Notes: a model not told the origin generated them from the sequence alone. Shown: positions 29,732 to 38,363, counted from the stretch's first letter. The stretch is 64,000 nt of DNA from Bradyrhizobium sp. Ash2021 (GCF_031202265.1 NZ_CP100604.1:8538501-8602500); one strand, 5' to 3'. A program made the numbers and translations.

Positions 29732-29870
29732 TCATGCCCCGCCACCGGGTCGGCCGAACGGCCGCCCGATGACAGGCTCCAGCGGGGCATCCAGTACGCC
29801 GCGGCTTCACGGCTCAATCACCGATGGCACGGAGTACTGGATCACCCGCCTTCGCGGGTGATGACACTGT
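29732..29870. repeat. Palindromic intergenic repeat between convergent genes
   Basis: GTCATGCCCCGCC... opens a composite element with inverted arms ATCCAGTAC (near 29789) and GTACTGGAT (near 29835), and a hairpin CACCCGC / GCGGGTG near 29846-29862. It belongs to none of types A-D but is built in the same way and likewise separates two converging genes. Confidence 0.7.
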
Positions 29871-29885
29871 TGCGTTTGGCCAACC

Positions 29886-31037
29886 TCACATCGCCGGAAC
29901 GTACTTTCCGTCCTTCACCGTCAGGATGATCCGCGAGCGGTCATCCAACCCGTAGCGGTCTTTTTCGGTCCAGTTGTAGACGCCTTGCGTGGCGACGATT
30001 TCCTTCTCGGAGATCAGCGCCTGGCGGATCGCTTCGTGGAATTCCGGCGTGCCGGGCTTGGCGGTCTTCAGCGCCACCGGGATGATGCGCTTGAGCACTT
30101 CGAACGCGTCGTAGGAATGGCCGGCGAACTGGCTGCGGCTGTTGGGGCCGTATTTGGCTTCATACGCGGCGTTGAGCGTCAGCCCCGGCTTCTTGGTCAG
30201 GGCGCTGTCGGCCTGCGTTTCCGGTGACATCACCGGGCCGGCCGACATGATCACGCCTTCCGCCGATGCGCCGGCGATGCGGATGAAGTCCATGCTGGCG
30301 GCGCCGTGGGTCTGGTAGATCAGGCCCTTGTAGCCGCGCTCGCGCAGCGCGGTCTGCGGCAGGGCCGCGGCGGTGCCGGAGGCGCCGATCAGGACCGCGT
30401 CGGGATTGGCGGCGACCAGCTTCAGCACCTGACCCGCGACCGAGGTATCCGGACGGGCAAAGCGCTCTTCGTCGACCATGGTCATGCCCATCGGCACGGC
30501 CTGGGCCTTGAAGTCGTTGACCCAGAGGTCGCCGTAGGAATCGGAGTAGCCGATATAGCCGACGGTCTTGATGGCGTGCGCCTTCATGTGCTCGTACAGC
30601 ACCTTGCCCATGATCGGAATCGACTGCGGCAGATCGACCGACCATTTGGCGCGCGCCTCGTTGATCGGGAACGGCGCCAGGCCGAAATGCGGAATGCCCG
30701 CCTCGTTCGCCACCGTGGACACAGCGATCGAGGGCGGCGTAGTGCACGAGCCCATGATGATATCGGCCTTGGATTCGGTCACGAACCGCCGCGCATTGGT
30801 GGTGGCCGCGGTCGGATCGCCGCCGTCATCCAGCACGATCAGCTTGAGCGGCACGCCGCCGATTTCCTTCGGCACGAAGTCGAGCGCGTTGCGTTCGGGA
30901 ATGCCGAGCGCCGCAGCCGGTCCGGTCGTGGAGATCGAGATGCCGATGGTGATTTCATTGGTCTGCGCCATCACCGGCGAGCCCGGCAGCGCCAGCGCCG
31001 CCGCGAGTACGGCTGCGGACAGAAGAGCCTTCTTCAT
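29886..31037 (-). CDS. ABC transporter substrate-binding protein, probable aromatic acid (CouP-like)
   Basis: Periplasmic binding protein of 383 aa, unrelated in detail to the four 409-aa paralogues. Signal peptide MKKALLSAAVLAAALALPG cut after VMA (about 24). The mature start NEITIGISISTTGPAAALG is the LivK-type first strand; GDPTAATTNARRFVTE and IYQTHGAASMDFIRIAG follow. ATG 31037 has GGGAGGA close upstream. It lies at the head of, or just apart from, the thioesterase-SDR-ligase-crotonase run on the same strand and is the obvious partner for the ABC genes at 26167-29722. By position it corresponds to the p-coumarate-binding CouP of R. palustris; this is inference. Confidence 0.88.
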   Translation of the reverse strand: MKKALLSAAVLAAALALPGSPVMAQTNEITIGISISTTGPAAALGIPERNALDFVPKEIGGVPLKLIVLDDGGDPTAATTNARRFVTESKADIIMGSCTTPPSIAVSTVANEAGIPHFGLAPFPINEARAKWSVDLPQSIPIMGKVLYEHMKAHAIKTVGYIGYSDSYGDLWVNDFKAQAVPMGMTMVDEERFARPDTSVAGQVLKLVAANPDAVLIGASGTAAALPQTALRERGYKGLIYQTHGAASMDFIRIAGASAEGVIMSAGPVMSPETQADSALTKKPGLTLNAAYEAKYGPNSRSQFAGHSYDAFEVLKRIIPVALKTAKPGTPEFHEAIRQALISEKEIVATQGVYNWTEKDRYGLDDRSRIILTVKDGKYVPAM

Positions 31038-31064
31038 TCATTCCTCCCTTGAGTATCTTTTATA

Positions 31065-31074
31065 GGTTTAAACC
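31065..31074. promoter_or_regulatory. Short perfect palindrome upstream of the binding-protein gene
   Basis: GGTTTAAACC, 28 bp before the start of the minus-strand binding-protein gene, in an AT-rich patch (31056-31080). It does not match the MarR-type dyads well. Confidence 0.3.
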
Positions 31075-31139
31075 AAATTCGATGGCCAATTCAGCCCCTT
31101 CTTTAGGTCATGCGCGGGCCCGAGTCAGCCCTTCACAAG

Positions 31140-31559
31140 TCAACCCTTCATGAACCGCTCAATGATCTCCTGCGGCATCGGAGCCGATTTCAGCTTTGCC
31201 GGGTCGTCCGGATGACGCCCGACCAGCACGCGGGTCTCGAACGCCTCGATCGCCAGCGCCTCGCCCTTGAACACCTTGTGCGTCACCTCAAAACTCGAAC
31301 GCTTGAAACTCTCGATCCGGCTTTCGATTCCGATCCAGTCACCATGGGTTGAGGGGATGTGGAATTTCGCCCGCGTATCCACCATGGGAATGCCGACCAG
31401 GCCATATTTGTGGATGAGGTCCTGCTTGGAGTAGCCGGCCGCCTCGAACATGATCGAGGTCGAATCGTCGAACATCGCGAAATAGCGCGGGTAATAGACG
31501 ATGTTGGCGGGGTCGCAATCGCCCCACTGGATCTGCACGTCGCGCCGATGAACGAACAT
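31140..31559 (-). CDS. Acyl-CoA thioesterase, 4-hydroxybenzoyl-CoA thioesterase type
   Basis: Hotdog-fold hydrolase of 139 aa. WGDCDPANIVYYPRYFAMFD (12-31) is the Pseudomonas-type 4HBT active-site motif; Asp16 corresponds to the catalytic Asp of that enzyme. The likely role is release of 4-hydroxybenzoate (or vanillate) from its CoA ester, so that pobA at 49138 can hydroxylate it. It follows the SDR gene by 9 bp on the same strand, within the ligase-crotonase cluster. Confidence 0.9.
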   Translation of the reverse strand: MFVHRRDVQIQWGDCDPANIVYYPRYFAMFDDSTSIMFEAAGYSKQDLIHKYGLVGIPMVDTRAKFHIPSTHGDWIGIESRIESFKRSSFEVTHKVFKGEALAIEAFETRVLVGRHPDDPAKLKSAPMPQEIIERFMKG

Positions 31560-31568
31560 GCGTTTACC

Positions 31569-32330
31569 TCAGCGCGGCGCCATGCGGAGCGCGGCATCGA
31601 GCCGCACCACTTCGCCGTTCAGGTAGGGGTTATCGATCATGTGCAGCGCCAGCGATGCAAATTCATCGGCTTGCCCCAGCCGGCGCGGGAACGGGATCGA
31701 GGCTGCGAGACTGTCCTGCGCCTCCTGCGGCAAATTGGCCAATAGCGGCGTCAGGAACAGGCCGGGTGCAATCGTCAGCACGCGGATGCCGAACTGCGCC
31801 AGTTCGCGCGCGATCGGCAAGGTCATTGCGACGATGCCGCCCTTCGAGGCCGAATAGGCCGATTGCCCGATCTGGCCGTCATAGGCCGCAACCGAAGCGG
31901 TCGAAATCACCACGCCGCGCTCGCCGGTCGCAAGCGGCTCCAGCTTCGACATATCGGCGGTCGCGAGCCGCAGCATGTTGAAGGAGCCGATCAGATTGAC
32001 CCTGATCACCCGGTCGAAATCCGCGAGCGCCATCGGGCCCTCCTTGCCGATCACCCGCTTGGCGACACCGATGCCGGCGCAATTCACCAGCACGCGCGCC
32101 GGGCCGTGCGCCTTGAACGCGGCGGCGATGGCGGCTTCCGCCGAAGCGGCGTCGGAGACGTCGCAGACCACGGCAACGCCGTTGATCTCGGCGGCGACGC
32201 TTTCAGCGAGCTTTGCGTTGAGATCGCAGACCGCGACCCTGGCGCCCCCTGCTGCCAGCCGGCGTGCGGTCGCGGCGCCCAGTCCCGATGCGCCGCCGGT
32301 GACGATGGCGGCCTGATCCTTCAACTGCAT
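31569..32330 (-). CDS. SDR family 3-hydroxyacyl-CoA dehydrogenase (HSD10-like)
   Basis: Short-chain dehydrogenase of 253 aa with TGGASGLG (11-18), NCAG (83-86), Ser146, Tyr159 and Lys163 (YSASK). The internal sequence TASVAAYDGQIGQSAYSASK and PFPRRLGQADEFASL resemble type-II 3-hydroxyacyl-CoA dehydrogenases. In this cluster it would oxidise 3-hydroxy-3-aryl-propionyl-CoA in a CoA-dependent beta-oxidation of hydroxycinnamates. No thiolase accompanies it in the window, so an aldol-cleavage route through the crotonase remains possible. Confidence 0.9.
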   Translation of the reverse strand: MQLKDQAAIVTGGASGLGAATARRLAAGGARVAVCDLNAKLAESVAAEINGVAVVCDVSDAASAEAAIAAAFKAHGPARVLVNCAGIGVAKRVIGKEGPMALADFDRVIRVNLIGSFNMLRLATADMSKLEPLATGERGVVISTASVAAYDGQIGQSAYSASKGGIVAMTLPIARELAQFGIRVLTIAPGLFLTPLLANLPQEAQDSLAASIPFPRRLGQADEFASLALHMIDNPYLNGEVVRLDAALRMAPR

Positions 32331-32362
32331 GGTTCTCTCCTGGCGAATTAAATGTCCGTTGG

Positions 32363-34234
32363 CTAAAGACTTATCACGTGCGCCGGCGGCGCCGGCAAAT
32401 AGAGCAGATCGATCAGGCCGCTGCGATGTTCGATCACCGCGCGCTGGTTGATCGAGCCCTTGTCGGTGACTTCGCCGCGATCGATCGACAGCGGTGTGTC
32501 GAGCAAAACCGCGCGGGTAATGCGCGTCGACGAACCCGTGGCATTGGCCAGCAGCTTCTGAAACCGGTCGCGAAACGCCGCGCGTATCAGAGGATCGGAC
32601 GCGGCGGCGGCGAGGTCGTCGGGCGGCAGCGTCGGATTGATCAGGCGGCAGCCGTCGAGATCGAGCACCACCAGCGCCGATATTTCGTCGCGGTTGATGC
32701 CGGCAATGACCACGTCGCGCACCAGCGGCGCGCAGGTGCCGACGAAGCGCGCGCGCAGCGGACCGACACTGACCCAGGTGCCACTGGCAAGCTTGAAATC
32801 CTCGGCAATGCGGCCGTCGAAATCAAAACCCTTGTCGAAATCGTTGGGATCGGCGGGCTTGAGCGCATCGCCGAATTTGTAAAAACCCTCTTCGTCGAAC
32901 GCTTTTGCCGTCAAGTCCGGCTGGCGCCAGTAGCCCGGCGTGACGTTCGGCCCCCTGGCGCGAACTTCGAGCTTGCCGTTGTTCGGCAGCAGTTTTGCGT
33001 CATTGCCCAGCACGGGAAGGCCGACATGGCCCGAGCGGCTGGTCGCCGGCGTCACCGACATGAAGAACGGCGAGGTTTCGGTGGCGCCGAGGCCGGTCAG
33101 CATCGGCACGCGGAATCCGGTTTCCCGCACCGCGAGTTCATCGAGACTGTTCCAGATGAACGGCGACAGCGCCGCGCCCGAGAAGAACATCGCGTGCAGC
33201 CGCCCGAAGAACTTTGCGCGCAACGCCTTGTCGTCACGCAAATAGGGCAGCAGAGATTCATAGCCCTTGGGCACGTTGAAATAGACCGTCGGCGAGATCT
33301 CGCGCAGATTTTTCACGGTCTCCTCGATGCCGCCGGGCATCGGCTTGCCCTCGTCGAGATACATCGAGCCGCCGTTGAACAGCATCAGCCCGATATTGTG
33401 ATTGCCGCCAAAGGTGTGATTCCACGGCAGCCAGTCGACGATGACCGGCGGCTCGTCCTTCAGGAACGCCAGCGTCTCGCGCAGCATCACCTGATTGGCG
33501 CAGATCATCCGCTGGGTGTTGATGACGGCCTTCGGGTTTCCCGTCGAGCCCGACGTCAGCAGGAATTTTGCGATCGTATCGGGACCGACGGCATCGTGCG
33601 CCGAGTCGAGCCGCGGGTGCTCCGGTGTCGCCAGCAGATCCGAGAGCATCGTCACCTCGCGGCCGGGCACCGCGCCGCGCGAAGCCGCGATCTCCGTCCC
33701 AAGCGAAACGTTGACGGCAAGCGCATCGGCGAATTTGCCGGCATCGTCGGCGAACACGAGGCCCGGCGTCAGTAGCTTCATCAAAAAACTGAGCTTGCCG
33801 TAATCCCGCGACACCAGCGAATAGGCCGGCGATACCGGGCAGAACGGAATGCCGGCATAGAGCGCGCCGAACGCGAGCAGCGCGTGGTCGAGCGAATTGC
33901 CGGAGAGAATGACGATCGGCTTTTCCGCCGACAGCCCGCGCGCCAGCAGCGCCGACGCAATGCGCCGGGCCGAATTCAGCAGTTGCGCGTAGGTGATCTG
34001 GCGCCAGCCGCGCGTGGCGTCGCGCTCGGCCATGAACACACGGTTGGGTTCGATCCCGGCCCAATGGTGCAGCCGATCGGTCAGGCGCACCGGATACTCG
34101 CCTAGCTGCGCCTTCGGCCGCAGGTAGATGGTGCCGTCATCGCGGCGCTCGACGGACACCGCGGGATTGCCGAACGAGATCGGCCGCAGCGGATGGCCTT
34201 TGGCCGGGGCGGACATGTTGGGCTTGGCGCTCAT
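32363..34234 (-). CDS. Feruloyl/p-coumaroyl-CoA synthetase
   Basis: AMP-forming ligase of 623 aa, the usual length for feruloyl-CoA synthases and longer than fatty acyl ligases. P-loop LTSGSTGNPKAV near 225-236, GLGATETSPF near 385, FDGRIAEDFKLASGTWVSVG near 475-494 and the C-terminal GEVTDKGSINQRAV near 592-605, whose Lys would be the catalytic one. This ending is characteristic of the Fcs/CouB group. It activates hydroxycinnamates with CoA as the first cytoplasmic step. The start at 34234 lies one base from the crotonase stop, so the two genes are co-transcribed. Confidence 0.93.
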   Translation of the reverse strand: MSAKPNMSAPAKGHPLRPISFGNPAVSVERRDDGTIYLRPKAQLGEYPVRLTDRLHHWAGIEPNRVFMAERDATRGWRQITYAQLLNSARRIASALLARGLSAEKPIVILSGNSLDHALLAFGALYAGIPFCPVSPAYSLVSRDYGKLSFLMKLLTPGLVFADDAGKFADALAVNVSLGTEIAASRGAVPGREVTMLSDLLATPEHPRLDSAHDAVGPDTIAKFLLTSGSTGNPKAVINTQRMICANQVMLRETLAFLKDEPPVIVDWLPWNHTFGGNHNIGLMLFNGGSMYLDEGKPMPGGIEETVKNLREISPTVYFNVPKGYESLLPYLRDDKALRAKFFGRLHAMFFSGAALSPFIWNSLDELAVRETGFRVPMLTGLGATETSPFFMSVTPATSRSGHVGLPVLGNDAKLLPNNGKLEVRARGPNVTPGYWRQPDLTAKAFDEEGFYKFGDALKPADPNDFDKGFDFDGRIAEDFKLASGTWVSVGPLRARFVGTCAPLVRDVVIAGINRDEISALVVLDLDGCRLINPTLPPDDLAAAASDPLIRAAFRDRFQKLLANATGSSTRITRAVLLDTPLSIDRGEVTDKGSINQRAVIEHRSGLIDLLYLPAPPAHVISL

Positions 34235-34235
34235 G

Positions 34236-35036
34236 TCAGCTTGGTTTCACCTTTGCGGTCTTGCGGTCGAGAAAGGCGCGAATCCGGCGCTTTGCCTCTT
34301 TGTCGCTCTGCGCCACCGTCGCCATCAGCGATTCCATCAACAGGCCGGCCTGCGGATTGGCCTCCGCGATCATCGGCAGCGCCTGCAGCACGGCAAAATT
34401 GGTCAACGGCGCATTGGCGGCGACGCGTTCGGCCAGCTCCATCGCCTTGGGCAGCGCGCCGCCGGCTTCGGTGAGGTATTGCGAGAAACCGTAAGCCGCG
34501 CCCTCGGTCGCGGAGTAGACCCGGCCCGTCAGCATCATGTCGGTCATCCGCGCCACGCCGATCAGCCGCGGCAGCCGCACCGAGCCGCCGCCGCCGACGA
34601 AAATGCCGCGCTGGCCCTCGGGCAGCGCGAAATAGGCGCTCGGCTCAGCGACCCGGATATGCGCGGCGCAGGCGAGTTCCAGCCCGCCGCCGATCACCGC
34701 GCCTTTGAGTGCGGCTATGACAGGCACGCGGCTATATTGAATGCGGTCGAACACCCGGTGCCACATCTGCGAATGCCGCAGGCCCTCGGTGGCGTCGTGC
34801 TCGGTCAGTTCGGAGAGGTCGAGGCCGGACGAGAAGTGATCGCCGACGCCATGGATCACCACGGCGCCGATTCCGTCCGGGAGACTGGAGAAGCAATCAT
34901 GGATCGCAAGGATGATGCCGTCGTTCAGCGCATTGCGCTTCGCCGGCCGGTTGAGCCCCACGGCCAGCACCGCGCCGATCTGTTCGATCTTGAGCAATTC
35001 GGATTGACCCGCGGCGGCGGGGACGGCGTTTCCCAT
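34236..35036 (-). CDS. Crotonase-family enoyl-CoA hydratase (hydroxycinnamoyl-CoA hydratase)
   Basis: Crotonase-fold protein of 266 aa, first gene of the ligase operon. Residues GDHFSSGLDLSEL near 65-77 form the oxyanion/CoA region; GGGLELACAA near 117 and FALPEGQRG near 137 carry the two acidic catalytic positions. It would hydrate coumaroyl- or feruloyl-CoA; whether it also performs retro-aldol cleavage to the benzaldehyde, as in Pseudomonas Ech, cannot be read from the sequence. GGAAGGAAG precedes ATG 35036. A perfect dyad at 35060 sits 24 bp upstream. Confidence 0.9.
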   Translation of the reverse strand: MGNAVPAAAGQSELLKIEQIGAVLAVGLNRPAKRNALNDGIILAIHDCFSSLPDGIGAVVIHGVGDHFSSGLDLSELTEHDATEGLRHSQMWHRVFDRIQYSRVPVIAALKGAVIGGGLELACAAHIRVAEPSAYFALPEGQRGIFVGGGGSVRLPRLIGVARMTDMMLTGRVYSATEGAAYGFSQYLTEAGGALPKAMELAERVAANAPLTNFAVLQALPMIAEANPQAGLLMESLMATVAQSDKEAKRRIRAFLDRKTAKVKPS

Positions 35037-35059
35037 GGACTTATTACTTCCTTCCTAGA

Positions 35060-35080
35060 ATAGTTATACTTTATAACTAT
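35060..35080. promoter_or_regulatory. Perfect AT-rich dyad upstream of crotonase-ligase operon, candidate CouR-like operator
   Basis: Arms ATAGTTATA and TATAACTAT around CTT: nine perfectly complementary base pairs. It begins 24 bp before the crotonase start, where bound protein would cover a promoter or block elongation. The half-site matches those at 26057 and 49042. Confidence 0.7.
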
Positions 35081-35107
35081 TGGCGGTGGAGTCAATATGG
35101 CCGATTT

Positions 35108-35228
35108 CGTCATTGCGAGCCAACGGGTCGCGCGAACGCGCGGCCGAAGACAGGCTCCGCGAAGCAATCCACGTCGCGGCATAACGGATAGATGGATTGC
35201 TTCGTCGCAACTGCTCCTCGCAATGACG
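35108..35228. repeat. Type-A repeat, variant with longer centre
   Basis: CGTCATTGCGAG at one end, CTCGCAATGACG at the other, inner arms GAAGCAATCCA and TGGATTGCTTC. It lies at the boundary between the hydroxycinnamate locus and the accessory island. Confidence 0.8.
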
Positions 35229-35457
35229 TGGTGGGATCGCGATTCAATTTCACTCTCCGCTCGTCGCCGCCGGTTCTGCATAGCGGTCCGCTCAAGAAGG
35301 AGTAGTCTGCAATCCACAGCGGCCTACTCGTTCAAGGGGCTGTCTCAATTATCAAACTATCGGCCGAACTGGGAACGCTTCGCGTTAGAGAGGAAAACGG
35401 CGAACCGACGAGAGGCTTCGATTCTTGGCGGATTTGGCATCAAGGGGAGAAAGTGAA

Positions 35458-35715
35458 ATGCGCAAGATCATTGGAGTTGCAGCGTTTGTAGCCATGGTGT
35501 TCACAGCATTACCGGCATCCGCTCAACCAAATGACCCCTACGATTATCCCTACTGCCTACAAGGTAAACAGTACGGCCTCCCGGGGTTGTGTCAGTTCAC
35601 AAGCTACCAGCAGTGCCAGGCTACGGCCTACGGGACATTTTCGTATTGTGGCATAAATCCTCGATTTGCATACGGATGGCAACCGCGCGGCCGACGACCT
35701 TACCAAGAGCGGTGA
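35458..35715 (+). CDS. Small secreted DUF3551-type protein
   Basis: Secreted protein of 85 aa. Signal peptide MRKIIGVAAFVAMVFTALPA, cut after ASA; the mature part has YPYCLQGKQYGLPGLCQF, SYQQCQATAYGTFSYCG and four Cys that fit two disulfides. This pattern is typical of DUF3551 proteins, which are numerous in Bradyrhizobium and have no known function. AGGGGAG precedes ATG 35458. First gene of the island. Confidence 0.85.
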   Translation: MRKIIGVAAFVAMVFTALPASAQPNDPYDYPYCLQGKQYGLPGLCQFTSYQQCQATAYGTFSYCGINPRFAYGWQPRGRRPYQER

Positions 35716-35767
35716 TCGTTCTGGCACTTTTCGGACATGGCCCGATGTCCGACTTGAGTCCGTAATG

Positions 35768-35848
35768 CGACAGGTCTGGCTCATCCAGCGCCAGCTGAAC
35801 GATCCTGTCGCGGATGACATCGGGGAATCCTGTTCCAGACCCACTTCG
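35768..35848 (-). pseudogene. Remnant of an IS transposase
   Basis: Minus-strand translation reads PDVIRDRIVQLALDEPDLS (part of a 27-residue match), the helix region found in the transposase or helper protein of IS3/IS481-like elements of rhizobia (… RIVQLALDEPELSPRELA …). The similarity ends abruptly on both sides and there is no start, so only about 80 bp survive. Confidence 0.5.
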
Positions 35849-35998
35849 GTTTGAACAAAAGGGATTTCGATTGATACGAGGGCACGCAGGCAAAAAACTG
35901 TTTGGAAGCTGTTGCGGATGAATAAAGGCTGTACTTCAATGACGAACTGCGACGTCACTCCAAACTCGCCGTGTTTTTCGACCTTGGGAGGCTGGGCC

Positions 35999-36292
35999 AT
36001 GAAATGTAGCAAGCGGTTGTTTGCCGTCGTCTTCGTGCTTTTCGCGCTCCTGCTGTCATTTAGTACGGGAACACTCAATGCGCGCGACGCCGATCTCGAC
36101 TCCCTCATCATTGCGGCGGCTCAGACCGCTAATCAGCAATGCATAAGTACCTGCCGTGCGCGATATCACGACTGCCGGTCCTTGAAGCAAATACCATTTT
36201 CCGAGTGTCGGGGCATTTACCAGGATTGCACCCGCTACACCTGTAGTGCTGGTGCAGCTGGTCGACCGTCTTGGTCAGGGTTTCCGAGGTAA
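35999..36292 (+). CDS. Hypothetical small secreted Cys-rich protein
   Basis: Protein of 97 aa starting MKCSKRLFAVVFVLFALLL, a clear signal peptide (cleavage near LNA, residue 28). The mature part has six Cys spaced C-x3-C-x6-C-x11-C-x6-C-x4-C (CISTCRARYHDC, ECRGIYQDCTRYTC), which suggests disulfides or metal binding. GGGAGG precedes the ATG; longer in-frame starts upstream would bury the signal peptide. I do not recognise the family. Confidence 0.65.
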   Translation: MKCSKRLFAVVFVLFALLLSFSTGTLNARDADLDSLIIAAAQTANQQCISTCRARYHDCRSLKQIPFSECRGIYQDCTRYTCSAGAAGRPSWSGFPR

Positions 36293-36821
36293 TTGATCGC
36301 GAAGGCCGCCCGCGCTTCTCGCCCGTGCTGAGGAGGTGATCGAGTAGGGCCTACTTGCGCCATGGCACGTTTGCGACATGCCAACTGCATCGAGCGATGT
36401 CCGCTTTCAGGGGTAACCGGGAAGACATGTGCTCATGCTGAGTTCTTCTGACTTTGACCGATTGCGGAAGTGGTCGGCGTCAAGGGCGAGCGCCATAAAC
36501 CTTCGTATCGTTTCCGTGACACCTTTAGATGCCGGACGATAACCTGCGTTCAATTGAGCCGCTGATCGCGATCATCTTAGGCTGCATGCGTTGGAAAAGC
36601 GCACAGGCTCATGAAGTGCGACGGTGAAAAAAGATGATCGACGAACAGCGACGATAATACCCAGAGGAGACTCCAATGTCGTTGTTCAATCTCTTCTGCC
36701 TATCAGAACGATCGGATCATTTCGTTGGAAAAAATCCGCGGCCAACTCGATTTCTGAGGACATGAACAAGGCGAAATTCGTCAGAGCGCTGCTTCGCGGC
36801 TCGCCCAAACGGAGATCCACG
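36293..36821. other. Gap with degenerate repeats, no convincing gene
   Basis: About 530 bp. Positions 36390-36470 (GCGATGTCCGCTTTCAGGGG, then GAGTTCTTCTGACTTTGACC and GCGGAAGTGG) are a decayed copy of the unit described at 37311. The left member of a direct repeat pair lies at 36677-36769. An open frame from 36624 merely leads into the small secreted protein at 36822. Confidence 0.5.
36677..36769 (+). repeat. Direct repeat, left copy
   Basis: Begins TGTCGTTGTTCAATCTCTTC and ends GAGGACATGAACAA. The right copy is at 37117-37203; the two flank the gene at 36822 and differ by a few substitutions and a 4-6-base indel. Confidence 0.75.
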
Positions 36822-37079
36822 ATGTTGAATGGAGCAAATACGATGCGTTCCCTTTTGGCCCTAGGCCTGTTGATAACCCTGTGTGCTTCTGCAAGTGCCG
36901 CGACGGTGCATCACCCGCGACATCATGTTATCGGCCGCTCTAGCGAAGGTTTCCTGGGTTACTCTGTTCCGCGCTGGGCGTATGCAGGGGCTGGCCCTGC
37001 GGCCCACTACGACGACACCCCTAGCTACGACGATCCGTCCAAGTTTGGCGGCTCAGCGGCGTTGCCCGTTGAGAACTAG
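36822..37079 (+). CDS. Hypothetical small secreted protein
   Basis: Protein of 85 aa: signal peptide MRSLLALGLLITLCASASA (Met at residue 8) and a mature part with HHPRHHVIGRSS, FLGYSVPRWAYAGAGPAAHYDDTP and SYDDPSKFGGSAALP. The ending DDPSKFGG...LP is shared by small exported proteins that I have seen in Bradyrhizobium genomes, without known function. ATG 36822 follows GGAG; ATG 36843 is a possible second start. The gene is bracketed by the direct repeats at 36677 and 37117. Confidence 0.65.
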   Translation: MLNGANTMRSLLALGLLITLCASASAATVHHPRHHVIGRSSEGFLGYSVPRWAYAGAGPAAHYDDTPSYDDPSKFGGSAALPVEN

Positions 37080-37116
37080 ACATAGGAAATGCCGGCAAGT
37101 CCCGCAGGCACGCAGT

Positions 37117-37203
37117 TGTCGTTGTTCAATCTCTTCTGCAGAACGATCTAATCATTTCGTTGGAAAAACTCCGCGGCCAGATGGATTCTGAGGACATGAA
37201 CAA
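37117..37203 (+). repeat. Direct repeat, right copy
   Basis: TGTCGTTGTTCAATCTCTTC through GAGGACATGAACAA, matching 36677-36769. Confidence 0.75.
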
Positions 37204-37310
37204 CGGCAGGTGTCGCTTCGAGCGTCAACTAACTTGTGAGCACCCAAGGGAAAGGAGTTATGGCCATTGAATTGCGAGGAACTGGGGGAGCAGCAAACTT
37301 CTGCTTCTGG

Positions 37311-37404
37311 CACTTAACGGACCTGACAGGTTCGGTCGACCATGTCGGCTCTTGGGGGCAAAGCTGACTTGGCGCTTGCGAGCCCGGACTTCTGAGTTTG
37401 ACCC
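37311..37404 (+). repeat. 94-bp repeat, copy 1
   Basis: Begins CACTTAACGGACCTGACAGG and ends GAGTTTGACCC. Copy 2 (38270-38363) is the same length and differs at only a handful of positions. Shorter, decayed relatives occur near 35729, 36390, 39390 and 40176. The gap 37080-37560 holds otherwise nothing recognisable. Confidence 0.8.
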
Positions 37405-37560
37405 AAAGCGGTCCTCAGCCACTCACTCCCGTTTGCATTTTGGCCGTCCGGAGCCCTGGGAGGGCCGCCAGGCGGCCCTTTTGGTTTCTAGGGATGTACT
37501 CACAAAGGCGCAGATGTCGGCTTGTGGGGATAAGCTGAAATTTTCTGCTCAATCGGTGCA

Positions 37561-37911
37561 TTACCGGCTTTGACCCTTGCACGGCCAATCTCGACCATGC
37601 ACACGGCCAAGACCCAAAGCGTTCGCCAGCCACAACGGAACCGTTTCCTCTTGAGGCCCATAGCTTATTACCGGCACTACGGGCCCGCCGCACGGATCGA
37701 CCCGGTCGTCCTCAGGGCGATAACGATATCGTGGAACAATATAGTAATCCCAGTAAGGAGCTGTCCTTACCACGGGCACCCTGATGACAGGCCTTTCCCG
37801 TGGTTCACGAACGACTTTGGCGTTCTGCGCATGCGCTGCAACACTAAACGTCCCCAGGTTACACAGCACCAGGGCCGTTCCGAGAGCGAACGGTACGGTC
37901 ATTATCCTCAT
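37561..37911 (-). CDS. Hypothetical secreted protein
   Basis: Protein of 116 aa from ATG 37911, which has AAGGAGG seven bases upstream. Signal peptide MRIMTVPFALGTALVLC..., cut after AHA (about 28). The mature part is basic and rich in Pro, Arg and Tyr (YYIVPRYRYRPEDDRVDPCG, VPVISYGPQEE). No family recognised. An in-frame ATG at 37956 lacks a ribosome site. Confidence 0.65.
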   Translation of the reverse strand: MRIMTVPFALGTALVLCNLGTFSVAAHAQNAKVVREPRERPVIRVPVVRTAPYWDYYIVPRYRYRPEDDRVDPCGGPVVPVISYGPQEETVPLWLANALGLGRVHGRDWPCKGQSR

Positions 37912-38269
37912 GCCTTGGCCTCCTTGCCACACACAGCCTGGACCCAACTCGGACATACGGCGACGTTCGACTTCGCGCCGCTGTTGAGGGTATATCGGAC
38001 ATCAAAGGCACCTGATCCGCAACGTCTCATTTTATGAAGACTGGCGGCCCATCTGGCTTGGCGAAGCCGCGCGGCCCTGGGGCGCCTTGCCGCCGACGAT
38101 CCAGCGCATTGCAGGATCGTGACGAAGACGTTCGGCATCGTTCCCATTCTCGTAGCCAGCACATGCGATATGCGATTATCTGGTTTTCGCTGGCAGGCTT
38201 GCTGCTGATCGCGTTTGCCGTCTCGCTGCGCGGCCGTCTGCCTGCCCCTTCCTGATGTCGGCTTCCGGA

Positions 38270-38363
38270 CACTTAACGGACCTGACAGGTTCGGTCGACC
38301 ATTTCGGTTCCTGGGGGCAAAGCTGACTTGGCGCTTGCGAGCCCCGACTTCTGAGTTTGACCC
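38270..38363 (+). repeat. 94-bp repeat, copy 2
   Basis: Same unit as 37311-37404. It lies in a gap (37912-38505) in which I see no supported gene. Confidence 0.8.

Noticed and set aside
36677..37203. An insertion sequence bounded by the direct repeats
   Set aside because: The enclosed DNA has no transposase and the repeats are direct, not inverted.
37784..37987. Plus-strand frame opposite the secreted protein at 37561
   Set aside because: The minus strand has a signal peptide and an AAGGAGG ribosome site; the plus strand has neither.
38164..38255. A 30-codon frame with one hydrophobic stretch
   Set aside because: No ribosome-binding site, and it runs up to a non-coding repeat; too short to support.
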